Shown in pieces: positions 1 to 9,747 of a DNA stretch of 64,000 nt. The position numbers and the translations under genes were made by a program. The stretch comes from Phytophthora colocasiae (Eukaryota; Oomycota; Peronosporomycetes; Peronosporales; Peronosporaceae). Below the pieces are notes generated by a model. It searched no databases. It had not been told where the DNA came from and worked only from the letters and a program-made list of their open reading frames with translations. The stretch lies in NCBI GenBank assembly GCA_018806915.1, contig JAGKQI010000071.1:124001-188000 (forward strand), written 5' to 3'. Within the stretch, counting starts at the first letter, position 1. Each line of letters opens with the position of its first letter.

Positions 1-113
1 TAAGGACCCTGTCTCCACACCATTACTTCCACATTAGTTTTCCATACAAAACTGAAGTCAGTTGCCTACTTTCCCTACAAGTATTCAGTCTGTGGTGCCT
101 GCTTGTCGACAAC

Positions 114-1517
114 ATGGCCACTTCGTTCACTTTTGAGGACGACAAGGAGGTCGTACAGCTAGCGTCATCCTACGTGCGCGCGGGGGAGCGAATATCATGG
201 GCGGACATCGCTCAGCATATGAAGCGCACAGGCCACGGTGCGAGAGCGCTACGGGAGCGCGTTCGGACTCTGAAGAAGACATGGGGGGCGGACATCCAGC
301 AGTTCCCGCCAAGCTTCTTTACGCCGGTGCATCGGCCGCGGGGTTGGCCACTCACAGTGATACGTCAGTTGCGGCAAGCCGCTCCGCGACAACAGCGCGA
401 ATCTGGAGGACGGATAACGCAACAGCAACGCTCGAGTGATGGTGGTCAGGTGCGGCAACAGCGACCTGGCACGAGCGCTGCGCCACGACCGCCTCTAGTG
501 CAGCATCCGGACACAAGCCACCATCGTGTTGCCTCCACACCTCAGCACGTGACTTCCGCAGCGCCTCCAACATTTCATGTACCTTCAGAATCTCGGCCGC
601 CTGGGACACCTCCTGCGCCTCTACTACTACCAGCATCTCAAGCATCTCTAGCGCCTACGACCACCCAAACTTGTTCCCCTTCAGCGTTACAAGGATCTCT
701 CGGTACTCAAACAGCACCAGCGCCAGAACAGACATGTGGTCATAGCACCCCAAGAATTCAGGCAACAGCAGGAGTTTCGTTGGGATCGCAAACCGCCCGG
801 GATGAGGACGTGATCAGATCCCTTTGTGGTGGTAGCAGCTCACTAAGTTTTCCCGGTGTTCAAGAAGAAACAATATCACCACCAATGTCCCCGCCAAGTG
901 GAGAACGAGATGTAACATCAATTTTTGCCGATGTCCCTCGCGAAGTTATTGTTCAAGGGACTATAAAAATGCCGCATCGCAACGCTGGAGAATTACTGCC
1001 AAGTGGAATTTCTACTCTGCTCCGTGAGATCGGCGAGATCAAGGCGTCTGACATCTTTCTCGATATCGGTGCTGGTGTTGGGAATGTGATCGCACATGTT
1101 GCCTTGACAACAAACGTGCATAGGGCAATTGGCATTGAAATTCGTCGCGAGTTATGCACGGTGGGGTTGGAGATGATGTCCAGGAGCGTGAGATCGACAC
1201 GGCTCATCGAAAGATCCCAACTTATATGTCAGGACATTGTTGGCCTGCCCATTTCGACCACACTACCCTACGCCGACGCTACAGTTGTATATTGGAACAA
1301 CGTTCTCTTCGAACAGCGAGCTATTGAGTACCTGAAGGAGGAGCTTTCTGGGATGTTCCTGCTGCGCGTATTGGTGAGCGCTCTAAACTTCTGTCCAAGA
1401 CACCGCGACAGCTGCCACAACGATTTCTGTCGTGCGTTCAAGTTGGAGAAGGTGCTCGATCTCCCCTGTAGCTGGAAGGCCGACCTCCAGCAGATCTTTT
1501 TATACAAGTCGCTCTGA
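114..1517 (+). CDS. DOT1-like SAM-dependent histone methyltransferase with N-terminal Myb/SANT-like domain
   Basis: The 467-residue protein has a folded N-terminus (about residues 5-60) resembling a Myb/SANT-type DNA-binding domain (WADIAQHMKRTG). A long Ser/Pro/Gln-rich linker follows, then a C-terminal DOT1-type catalytic domain (about 280-467). In that domain I see the SAM-binding loop DIGAGVGN (317-324), the acidic GIEI (340-343), QDI (373-375) and the WNN motif (394-396) that matches the VNN of DOT1 proteins. DOT1 enzymes methylate histone H3 at Lys79 using S-adenosylmethionine in the nucleus. The key motifs look intact, so activity is possible. The gene converges on the piggyBac transposase, with about 130 bp separating its stop from the transposase's cysteine-rich tail. 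The start is the ATG at 114 after a short non-coding leader. Substrate and role are not known from sequence. Confidence 0.8.
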   Translation: MATSFTFEDDKEVVQLASSYVRAGERISWADIAQHMKRTGHGARALRERVRTLKKTWGADIQQFPPSFFTPVHRPRGWPLTVIRQLRQAAPRQQRESGGRITQQQRSSDGGQVRQQRPGTSAAPRPPLVQHPDTSHHRVASTPQHVTSAAPPTFHVPSESRPPGTPPAPLLLPASQASLAPTTTQTCSPSALQGSLGTQTAPAPEQTCGHSTPRIQATAGVSLGSQTARDEDVIRSLCGGSSSLSFPGVQEETISPPMSPPSGERDVTSIFADVPREVIVQGTIKMPHRNAGELLPSGISTLLREIGEIKASDIFLDIGAGVGNVIAHVALTTNVHRAIGIEIRRELCTVGLEMMSRSVRSTRLIERSQLICQDIVGLPISTTLPYADATVVYWNNVLFEQRAIEYLKEELSGMFLLRVLVSALNFCPRHRDSCHNDFCRAFKLEKVLDLPCSWKADLQQIFLYKSL

Positions 1518-1648
1518 AGTGCGTAGTGAAATCACAGCAATATACATTTTTGTTTCTATACTATATTCAAGTGTATTGCCACATTTAACCCACCGTAATT
1601 TTTCTTGTGCTGCTTTTACATACTTAGATCAAGATAAATACCCACAAC

Positions 1649-1952
1649 TCACAGAACTATTGACCTTACAACTGTACGACCTCCATCAGCTCTAAGTTCT
1701 TCGCCAGTGTCCACATTCTCTTGAACCGCAGTTGATAGCAGACTCCGCTTTAGTTTATACAATTCTGAGCTTGTCCGTGTCTTTCCTCTTTGTGAAAAGA
1801 GCTTCTTGGGGAGATAGAAGCGGTGAAACTTCTCCCAACACGTCCAAGTGGTCTCTGGACAAGCAAACGGCTCCTTGGAGACATGGACATTCTGGCAAAG
1901 GCAAACGTTATGAAGCACACACACGTCCGTCACTTCAGTAGCGTAGCGATCT
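1649..1952 (-). pseudogene. Out-of-frame cysteine-rich C-terminus of the piggyBac transposase
   Basis: Directly beyond the transposase stop, a one-base change of register opens a cysteine-rich stretch (AIKDRYATEVTDVCVLHNVC, then further Cys and a CWEKFHRFY end). This pattern of CxxC pairs followed by Cys..His is what the C-terminal zinc-binding domain of piggyBac transposases looks like. Comparing the two frames, a single lost base around 1965-1970 (GTCGTGTGCC) explains the break. Confidence 0.65.
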
Positions 1953-4466
1953 TTAATGGCACACGACGCATTTCCTACGCTTGCGGTTCATGTCAGTATA
2001 GAATTGCTTCGAGGAAACAGCCGAGCATCTTTTCTGAGGACTCTCAGAGCATGGAGTTTCATTTGTTGATCGTGCAACCCAGACTGTGCTCGACGGAGAT
2101 GAATGTTCAGGATCCATGCTTGCCGCACTGTCCGCGTAAAACATCAACCGTTCACTGGGGGCCTCCTTCCACTTCCCCGACAACAACTCGGAACAGAGTT
2201 CAACAACGAAATCTCGGTGTGGGTCTCGCACCTTACTAAAATCCACCGCCAACCTCCGGGTCAAATAAGCATTAGCTCGAGCAACGTCGATAAGAGCTAA
2301 TGCTAGTTTCTTGTGCCATTTCTTGAACGAGTGCCCATCTGACAGCGAAAACCGAGCGCGGATTTGATCAAGGCGATCTACGCCTTGCATACTAGCGTTG
2401 TACTCCTTGATGCATGTCGGGGCCGAAAAACTTCGCTTTTCAGAGCGCACTTGTCGGGCTACTGAAGTAAGCGTTGACGGGTCGGCATTTGAGATCACGG
2501 TTACAATAGCGCTATCGTACCACGACGCTGCAACCAGCGAGCTATCAGCCGAAACAGCCTGCCGGGAGGCTCCACGGGAGCAGTCTTTCTTCTCCAAAAG
2601 TACATGGCGAGGAAAATGGGAGCTGGTCTTCCGCACAGTGCCACGAGCGTAGAGACCCTTGAGACGTAGTGCCATCAGCAGCTGCACTGAAGTGTAGTAG
2701 TTGTCGGAGTTGACAATCCGACGAGTAGCATACAGCGGCCGAACAACTTCTAGAACGCACTTCCGAATCGAGGACAGCTCTGCGACTTCATCGCTCAACG
2801 CCTGCGCTGCTTCAGGTGAAACAACGCCATCCAAACGTTCGGTGATTTCGCTCACGCAATGCAACCGAAAATTCAGCGATATCCAACTCGTAGCGCAACA
2901 GAGCATGTAAATCCGGAAGTGGTACTTCCCCGTCGGTTTCATAGGATTATATACAATGAGGGCCTTGCCGTACTTTGACCGGCAAGCAACACTTGCTTCG
3001 TCTAGCGCAACGTTACGACCGACCTCCACGTATTTTGCCCCAGTTGTCTTCAATAGATTCAGCAGTGGGCGGATCTTGGCGGCCTGGTCCTGTGCTCCCG
3101 CGTTGGTCTCAATACATTGAAAGCAGAAAGCTTTCCTCAGCTCTTTGAATCGGCGCAGAGGCATCACGTTATCCAGCCCAACTGATGCCCCACCTAATAT
3201 CAAATTCTCCACTTGTGTGCCCCAGTAGTTAGCGTATTCACCTTTGTCGACAAGAGATAGGAACAGCAGTATCCCCAAAAATATCATGAGTTCATCAAGT
3301 GAAAACGGTTTCCCGACTGCGATATTGTTCAGGCGTGCATAGGTATTCATCTCTCCAACAACTTGCTGCCAGAATGAAACCGGAATGTACGCGAAAAAAC
3401 TCGACGAGGCCGAGTGCTGGAAGATATGCTTGAATTCTGGTCGCAGTCGTGTTTTAGTTGATCCATCGGCATGTTCGTACAGGTCAGGAGGAGCTTCGCA
3501 CTGGTTTTCGGGCTCAAATCGGATGCTTTTGATAGCCTCTACCTCTGCTAATGACGTCGGAAGTTCCATCGGAGGGTCGAAAGGCTCCATGTACTCCTCT
3601 AGAATGTCGGTGTCATCATCGACATTGACTTCCTCACCGTCATCAACTGCACACAAGCGCCCCCATCCAGCCCCAGTAGAACGTCCGTGTAGAGCCCGAT
3701 AGTTAGCGTTGCCCCGCTGCACAGCGCTCAGATTCAAAGTCTCAACGTGGTTTTGGAACTGCGAGTCCAACCAGTTAATCTGGAACAGTGACTGCTTCAA
3801 AACTCGGCAGACTCTTCCAACCAGATACGCACTCCCGACTCCAACATACTTCTTCTTTTGAGTAATAAAGCCCTCCTTCGCTGGAGCGAATGCTACCAGT
3901 GTGTCTACATACATAGACAACACTGACGGCAGGTTTTTTTTCTTCGTACGTCGAGTAGCTGTACCATTAGGCGTCGGTGTACTTGGCTCGGTAACAGTGG
4001 CCGTAGAAGACAACCTGGTGGGCAGTCCCGTAGCATTAGCAGGTGACAATGCTGCGGCACGTAATAACGGCGACTCGTTGGTGTTGGTTGTGGTAGTGGG
4101 CAGTACGGCGTCTGCACTGGTGTTGGGTCGTTGTGAGGCTTCAGCGACGTCGTTCAAGATGAGGTCAAGACTTCGTCTGGGTTTAGTGGCCTGTTTGTTC
4201 ACCACTGGCACTTCCTCTGGCGGCCGGCTTCGCTTTGACGCAGACTTTGGCTTGTTCTTTGACCCCCTCGGGCGGCCTCGCTTCCGCTTGGGTGGGGCGC
4301 CATCTGAATGCTGGATGTCTGGTGCTACGGCCCCCTCCTGTGCTGTCCTTCCACGGGTCACAGCTTCGAGCGTACGTGATTCATCGCTAGGGGTGCTGAT
4401 GGGTGTCGCTACCTCCTGCATAGGCTCGATCGCTTGTGAGGGTGTAGTCATTGCAAGCCTCTGCAT
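1953..4466 (-). CDS. piggyBac transposase (DDE_Tnp_1_7 type), C-terminus cut by frameshift
   Basis: The 837-residue cut-and-paste transposase has an AT-hook-like basic N-terminus (RKRGRPRGSKNK, about residues 61-72), an acidic region, then the piggyBac catalytic core. The three catalytic aspartates lie in recognisable contexts: NVALDEASV (about 488), NSDNYYTS (about 587) and MQGVDRLDQ (about 695). The core has no stop, so it looks recently functional. The ORF ends at KCVVCH, inside the start of the usual C-terminal cysteine-rich zinc-binding domain. The rest of that domain continues in another frame (1649-1952). The missing tail normally helps bind the element ends, so this copy is probably impaired unless the break is a sequencing error. 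Confidence 0.9.
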   Translation of the reverse strand: MQRLAMTTPSQAIEPMQEVATPISTPSDESRTLEAVTRGRTAQEGAVAPDIQHSDGAPPKRKRGRPRGSKNKPKSASKRSRPPEEVPVVNKQATKPRRSLDLILNDVAEASQRPNTSADAVLPTTTTNTNESPLLRAAALSPANATGLPTRLSSTATVTEPSTPTPNGTATRRTKKKNLPSVLSMYVDTLVAFAPAKEGFITQKKKYVGVGSAYLVGRVCRVLKQSLFQINWLDSQFQNHVETLNLSAVQRGNANYRALHGRSTGAGWGRLCAVDDGEEVNVDDDTDILEEYMEPFDPPMELPTSLAEVEAIKSIRFEPENQCEAPPDLYEHADGSTKTRLRPEFKHIFQHSASSSFFAYIPVSFWQQVVGEMNTYARLNNIAVGKPFSLDELMIFLGILLFLSLVDKGEYANYWGTQVENLILGGASVGLDNVMPLRRFKELRKAFCFQCIETNAGAQDQAAKIRPLLNLLKTTGAKYVEVGRNVALDEASVACRSKYGKALIVYNPMKPTGKYHFRIYMLCCATSWISLNFRLHCVSEITERLDGVVSPEAAQALSDEVAELSSIRKCVLEVVRPLYATRRIVNSDNYYTSVQLLMALRLKGLYARGTVRKTSSHFPRHVLLEKKDCSRGASRQAVSADSSLVAASWYDSAIVTVISNADPSTLTSVARQVRSEKRSFSAPTCIKEYNASMQGVDRLDQIRARFSLSDGHSFKKWHKKLALALIDVARANAYLTRRLAVDFSKVRDPHRDFVVELCSELLSGKWKEAPSERLMFYADSAASMDPEHSSPSSTVWVARSTNETPCSESPQKRCSAVSSKQFYTDMNRKRRKCVVCH

Positions 4467-4840
4467 TCTACGCTTCGGTTTGTAAGTGGCAACTGAGACG
4501 CATTGCGTTCGTCGATTTGTATCAGTTGGTACAAGATCAAATTCGATTGAAAAATGATCTTAAATCATAAATGATTTTATCGTCGATACAAGGTAATAAG
4601 GTTTGAGAAAATTCAATTTCAATACTGAAAACAAGTTACGTGCCACACTATTTATATTCATGCAACTGAGTGTTCATTGTGCCGCTGTAAGCAGGCTACA
4701 ATATGGGTACGTTTCTACTGGGCCGATGGGGTTGGCTCGCGTTGCGGAGTGAAGGCGGATGTACTTCGTCATGTAGATCGTGTCCGCTCAGGGCCACTGA
4801 CAGCACATCCGTTGAAGTTGAACGCGTAAGGTATATAGTG

Positions 4841-4864
4841 GGATCCGTAATTTATCACGGATCC
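4841..4864. repeat. 8-bp-stem inverted repeat in the piggyBac upstream/subterminal DNA
   Basis: GGATCCGT (4841-4848) and ACGGATCC (4857-4864) are exact reverse complements separated by 8 bases. It lies about 320 bp inside the right end, between the transposase start and the terminus. A protein-binding or structural role is possible but not shown. Confidence 0.5.
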
Positions 4865-5007
4865 GCCTCTATCTGTCTCAGGTTTTGTGCATTACGTGAA
4901 CACAGCTTGACCAATGACAAAACTCGCTGTCGATTTTGCTTGTGGCAGCTGTTATGTCAGCCAATGAAATTATTGCATAGAATATTGAGGAGAGTACAGT
5001 GGCTTAT

Positions 5008-5112
5008 GAAAGGGGTCAAATTGCCCTCCTTGATTGACCTATTGCCATATGTGCAGGACGACTCCGATCAGGCAAGTACCGTGTTTTAAGAAGGGGGTCA
5101 TTTTGCCCCCCT
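5008..5112. repeat. Pair of subterminal repeats near the piggyBac right end
   Basis: GAAAGGGGTCAAATTGCCCT (from 5008) and GAAGGGGGTCATTTTGCCCC (from 5090) are imperfect direct copies. Each also has partial internal dyad symmetry (GGGG..CCCC). Paired subterminal repeats are typical transposase-binding sites in piggyBac-like elements; that role here is an inference. Confidence 0.45.
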
Positions 5113-5170
5113 TCGTATATTAACATGCTAACTTTGTATACCATAGTAGTCAAGGTCAATAAGCTCTGTT

Positions 5171-5184
5171 CGCGAAAGGGTTAA
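5171..5184. repeat. piggyBac right terminus with TTAA target
   Basis: The sequence CGCGAAAGGG is followed directly by TTAA at 5181-5184. Read inward from the right this is TTAA CCCTTTCGCG, the expected form of a piggyBac end. The same TTAACCCTTTC recurs at 18163. Confidence 0.6.
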
Positions 5185-5197
5185 CTTGCTTTGCAAT

Positions 5198-5314
5198 GGC
5201 GAGGTGCGCGGGATACCTGTTGCTTTCATGCCAGTGCTACTACATGCATCAATAGCTAATTAAGATATCCCGCGCTGCTGATGTAGTAGTCCATTTGCTG
5301 TGAATACCCTCGCC
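5198..5314. repeat. Interleaved inverted repeats (arms order C-A-B-A'-B'-C')
   Basis: Arms: C GGCGAGG (5198-5204) with C' CCTCGCC (5308-5314); A GCGCGGGATA (5206-5215) with A' TATCCCGCGC (5266-5275); B CTACTACATGCATCA (5237-5251) with B' TGATGTAGTAG (5279-5289, lacking 4 bases). A/A' and B/B' interleave like a pseudoknot inside outer arms C/C'. It might be a small non-autonomous element or the remnant of one. The gypsy insertion begins 8 bp downstream. Confidence 0.45.
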
Positions 5315-5322
5315 TTAAAAAT

Positions 5323-5630
5323 TGTTGTTTTCGCACTTGTGAGAAGTAAAGCAAAATGAAGAATGAATGAATTAGAAAATCTTAAACGCAAAGAAACCTG
5401 CTCGACTAGTCCTGGAGCACTCCTGCAGGTTGAAGATGAAGTTCTGCAACTGCAAGGCGTGCCTGATCGTTGGACACTGGCCTGACCGTCGTACGCCGTC
5501 CTCGACACGCGCGTAAAGTCCTTGGCCGCCGAGCTGGTTTAACTTGTCGCCCTGCAGGATATCCTCGTTGCAGCTGCAGGTGGCGAGCTTCAACCTCGGT
5601 AGCAGCAGCTGCTGGAGCCAGCTAGCGACA
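5323..5630 (-). repeat. 3' LTR of the 5-11 kb gypsy element
   Basis: 308 bp, matching 10903-11200. On the minus strand it begins TGTCGCTAGC and ends AACAACA, the usual TG..CA. Compared with the other copy it has one visible substitution and 10 extra bases near 5597-5606. A purine-rich stretch (AGGAGGGTAG, minus strand) lies just upstream and may be the polypurine tract. Confidence 0.9.
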
Positions 5631-5654
5631 AAACTACCCTCCTGAAGGGCTCAA

Positions 5655-7117
5655 TTACGGAGCAACACTGTCAACTCCAACCCTGAAGCGAGCTTCTTGG
5701 TTTTGGCTGTTCGGCGGTGAGCACGAATGAAATTTTACCATCACCGGTACATCTTCCAGTAACGTAACAGCGGGTTCCCAGGAATCCTCTGCACTGGAAA
5801 GTCCACGCCAGTTGACTAAGAGCTCAAAGCGTGTGTCCGCATCACTGTAGCGGGAATCCAGGATCTGAGCAACGACGTGACCCTCACTGTTATGGGCGAT
5901 GTGGTGAAGCAGCTCCTCGGTGACGTTCAAAGTGGCGTCGCTGTAGAACTTTAGTCTTGACGCGTGAACTTCACGCTCGTCGTCGGTTAGTAGGTTTTTT
6001 ACCGCGAAAATCGAGGCGGACACAGCCTTCGTGACTTGAGACGGACCGCACCATTTCACACGGAGCTTTGCACGCGTGTGTGCCCAGACGTCCGCGTAGA
6101 GAACATAGTCGCCGATGTCATATTGCGCCATTGACATGCCGGTAGTGCGAGCATGTTTCCGCCCTTTAGCACGAGCAGCCCGACTGGCTTGGGCGACGGA
6201 CTTGTGCATGTTGTCCAGGGCCTCACGCAGCGCCTCAAAGTCCGATTTACGTGTCGCCGTGAGCTTGGACAGAGTCGTGGGCTCGAGCGGTGCCGGCAGG
6301 GAGATGGCATCCAGCGGCGACATAGCAGGGATCCCGGTCATGACTGCCACCGGGGCGTGATTCGCGAGAGATTTCGCCGGCGTGTGATTAAGCACGAGCT
6401 GCACCACCTTGGTCAGCATGGCCAATCCCGTGTAGATAGGCGCCATTCTGAAAGTAGAGACCGAAAGCAGCGCAGAGTTTCGCGCATCACCACCTCCACC
6501 GTGCCATTAGCCTATGGACAACGGGCGGTGGTGAAATGGTGGTGGGCTCCCAGGGAGTGTTGCAAAGACTGGGTCACCTCAGTTTTGAAGTGAGTGCCTT
6601 GGTCGCTGACCCACGATAGGCAAACCCCAAAAGCAGCAAACCAATCCATGAGGCATGTGTAGGTCGTGTCCGCTGTGGCATCAGGAACGGCAAAAAAACA
6701 AACATACTTGGAAGCGTCGTCCTTGGTCACCAGGATGTACATGTCGTCGCTGGTAGATGCTCCCATGTAGAGATAGTCCCAGTGTACGAGCTCATTAGGA
6801 CGCTCAGCATGCATTGCTTCCCCGAGAGGGCGGGGGATCGGGGGACCACCGACGACACTGACACAATGGAGACAATGACGCATGAAATATTCCACGTCGG
6901 TAGCGAGATCCGTCCACCAAAAACGCTTGGAGATGGCCCCAGCGTCGTGTCGAGTCCGCGATGGCCCGCAACACCAAAATGACCCACAATACAAATACTG
7001 AGCTGAAGAGATCCGGCCTCTGCAGGAATCCAAATTGGTCCAGCATCGAGCCGAACGATGCCCTGTGTGTCGGCCTGCAGCTCCAGGTTCTGTGGACGTT
7101 CGGCACCCTACTGACAA
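5655..7117 (-). pseudogene. gypsy integrase with C-terminal chromodomain, relic
   Basis: The zinc-binding His/Cys region (GHFGVAGHRG .. RHCLHC), the first two catalytic acids (VHWDYLYMG and SDQGTHFK) and, after a TAG stop at 6512, the Glu (ANGTVEVV) are recognisable, so the DDE triad is split by a nonsense codon. The region near 6880-7117 needs further frame changes. The distal ORF (6446-5655) ends in a chromodomain (HVVAQILDSRYSDADTRFEL .. NWRGLSSAEDSWEP). Such domains direct integration to particular chromatin. Confidence 0.85.
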
Positions 7118-7779
7118 GTGAGTACCTCAGACATCGTTGGCCACTTGAACTCGGCGTTGAGTGTGGGTGAGTACTCGTACGGAATTGTGCGAACGGCACA
7201 TATTTTGGGCAAACTAAAGCCCCAGCAAGAAAGCAAATCTGCCCAAACGTTTTCATCACCCGCGATGTCACAAATGTCATAGTCGTAAGCCAAGAGTAAA
7301 AGCGCCCAACGTTGGAGTTTGTCAGCAGTGTACTTCGGTACGGCTGATAGCACACTGGTTGGGTTGAAAATGAACCTCGGATTGCGGTGATCTGTGTAGA
7401 ATGTGAATCCTCCTGGTCGATGCAACAAATAGTCAGCGCGCTGGCAGGTGGCAATGATGGAGTACGCCTCCTTCTCGACAATTGCCCACGACCGGGCCGC
7501 TCCCGAAAACGTTCCACTGAGAAACATTAAAGGTTCGTGGTGTTGTTCGGAGAACATGCGCGCCGTGTGATCTTGTGGAATCTGAGTGATAATTGCTCCC
7601 CAGTGTGAATCACTTGCATCAGTAAAAACGGAGAGACGGTAGTCCGGCTTGACATGAGCCAGCTCGACAGCACATCCCAAGGCTTGTTTGCAAGCTTGTA
7701 GGCAAGTCGTGTGCATGTCCGTCCAGCCCACATCGGTCAGCTTCAAGGGAGCGACCTGACGGCGAGTGCGTCCACCGGC
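7118..7779 (-). pseudogene. gypsy RNase H relic
   Basis: The RNase H signature is present: FTDASDSHWGAII (first Asp), a retained Glu in IVEKEAYSI, and YTDHRNPRFIF (second Asp). The segment runs in one frame from about 8040 to 7118, joined upstream to the RT by a frame change. This enzyme would degrade the RNA strand during reverse transcription. Confidence 0.85.
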
Positions 7780-8914
7780 AGCCTTGTAGACCACCTCCAT
7801 AAGATCAACGAGTGGCTGAGTGAGCTTGTTGTGGCCAGGAATTGACATCCTCATCCACCCGAGTGCACACACGAACTGCTGGAGATGTTGACCTGTCACC
7901 GGAGCGCTTAAGGCCTGAAGGGCTGAGATCCGGCCAGGATCGTGGCGAACACCATTCTTCGACACCACGCGTCCGCACCAACGGGCTTCTCTGAGGTAGA
8001 GCACTTGGATGGGTTCAATTTCAAACCCTCTGTAGCACACACCTTTAAGACACCCCGCAGGAGCTTGAGCAATCCTTTCTCGGACTTGGCGTAACCGAGT
8101 AAGTCATCCAGCCAAATCAGCAACCCGTTATACAGAAATTCCTCGAACATCTCCTGCACGGTGGCCTGACAGTAGGCGACACTGTCGGAGCCGCCCATAA
8201 GCACCCGAGTGGGCGTAAAAATGCCCATGTCCGTCAGAAACGAAAAAACTCCTGGCACTCGAGCGACAGAAGGAATTGCCAGTATCCCTTGAAAACGTCC
8301 AAAAGAAAATACAGCTCCGAGTCCGTAAGGTAATCCATGATGACCTCGAGAATTGGCATCGGCCAAATCATCCGCAGGGTTTGAGCGTTCACCCGGCGGA
8401 CATCTACTGTCATACGAAAATCCCCTGGTTCCACTTTCTTGACGATCAAAGGCGGCGAGCACTACTTACTGTGAGGATTGCGGTAGCAGAGTCCTGCATC
8501 AATCAGTTCTTGAACGTGTTTCTTCATAAACGCTCGGTGCTCTGGAGCGTAGCGGCGAGCCTTACAGCGTACAGGTACGGCGTCCGGCTTCAAGGTTACC
8601 TTGAGCGGAGGCATGTCAACGGGTGGGTCTCGACCGAGCTTGATCCTGAAGATGTCGCGATATTCAGACAACAGCTCCGCTAACTTCGCTCGAAATTCAG
8701 CACTGCAGCCCAGGTTTGCGGCTTCGTCGAGCTTTCCTTCGAGAATACTCCACTCCAATGCACGCGCCTCCTCCCGGTCCTGAGTAACATCGATATCGGG
8801 GAAGCAACGCTGCCCCTCGTCCGGCTGTAGCTCCTTCTCCTCAGGTGTAGGCTCTGGATGAATGGTTGTAGCAGCCGCGTATGCATATACGCTGCGCACG
8901 CCGGGTGGCGCCAC
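7780..8914 (-). pseudogene. gypsy reverse transcriptase relic
   Basis: RT motifs can be followed through three frames: the entry region (PVRCKARRYAPEHRAFMKK), the fingers (VEPGDFRMTVDVRRVN), palm motif A (LDVFKGYWQF) and the catalytic box as WLDDLLGYAK near 8105. A TAG stop at about 8463-8465 replaces an expected Trp codon between NPHSK and SPPLIVKK. Frame changes occur near 8250 and near 8010. The catalytic Asp pair itself is retained, but the protein cannot be made in one piece. Confidence 0.85.
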
Positions 8915-9490
8915 GTCTTCGTCCAGTCATAAACGTCTCTGAGGCTCCGTGCTTGGTCCAAAAGCGCTTGAGCATTGTACCCCAGCCGCTCCATGACACC
9001 TTCACTGAGCAAGATATCGCCCATTCCTGGTGGGAGACCGTCTGATACGACCCAGCACGTAAGGTTCTTGAGCGTTAACCCTCCATTAATTGTGTCGAAA
9101 GGGAGGTCCAACTTGACTTCCTGCTGGATATCCATCGGTGCAGCAGCGATTCCCTTGATGGACTCCCATTGCTGGAGGTCCCGGCACTTCAACCACTGAC
9201 CCTTCGCTCTGAGCTCCTGAAGCAGGTGAGTTATTACTACCGATACTTCGGCTCCGCTGTCAGGTTTCGCCCATGCTGCTAACACACCGTTCACCCGGAA
9301 TGCTAGCGAGCCAGTCTTCTGGCCAGCACTGTCCTCAGGCTTGGTTTGTACCGGCAGGTCCGGGACGAGTACAACGGCACCCAATTGTTTGGGCACCTTG
9401 CGATTCTTGTCGTACAGCTCCTTCACTTCTGTCGCACTTGCCGGTGGGAACTGAAACACACCGTGAGTCAAGTCGCCACACTTGAATCAC
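8915..9490 (-). pseudogene. gypsy aspartic protease relic
   Basis: The retropepsin active-site motif is present as AAWAKPDSGAEVSVV, with the catalytic Asp in DSGA, followed downstream by the flap/C-terminal region (GDILLSEGVMERLGYN). The frame shifts near 8915 where the sequence should join the reverse transcriptase. The protease would cleave the Gag-Pol polyprotein. Confidence 0.75.
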
Positions 9491-9747
9491 TTGCGCGGCT
9501 AGCCCGGAGTAGACGACTTCATAGCGCCTTGAAGCTTTGTGCCGTCGCTGCCAGGGCCCGATCCCAATGAGCTCGGCTTAACCCCAGGCGCCACTGCTGC
9601 TGTTCCAGCCCCCGGCGACTGGAATCGTGCGCTGTTCCGTGACGCATTGCTTGGCTTTGACTGCTAGTGGGCCTGGCTTCCGTCAGCGCCTGTCGTCCGC
9701 TGGATTGCCGACTCGAAGACCAGGAATGCAGACACCCGCGACCTAAG

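Larger units (their letters stand above)
1..5180. mobile_element. piggyBac element, right part (left end outside window)
   Basis: The segment holds a piggyBac transposase on the minus strand and ends on the right in GCGAAAGGG followed by TTAA (5181-5184), which is the geometry of a piggyBac end (CCC..GGG termini at TTAA targets). Repeats that look subterminal lie just inside that end. No matching CCCTTT start is visible at the left edge, so the left end, and therefore membership of the DOT1-like gene in the element, is inferred rather than shown. From 4467 to about 4840 I see no gene; this is upstream DNA of the transposase. Confidence 0.7.

Noticed and set aside
1..60. Left piggyBac end at the window start
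   Set aside because: The sequence has GGACCCTG but no TTAA-CCCTTT arrangement matching the right end.
3901..4485. 194-codon ORF on the plus strand
   Set aside because: It is the complement of the low-complexity N-terminus of the piggyBac transposase and shows no domain.
4703..5089. 128-codon ORF on the plus strand upstream of the piggyBac transposase
   Set aside because: No recognisable domain; it spans the subterminal repeats of the element.
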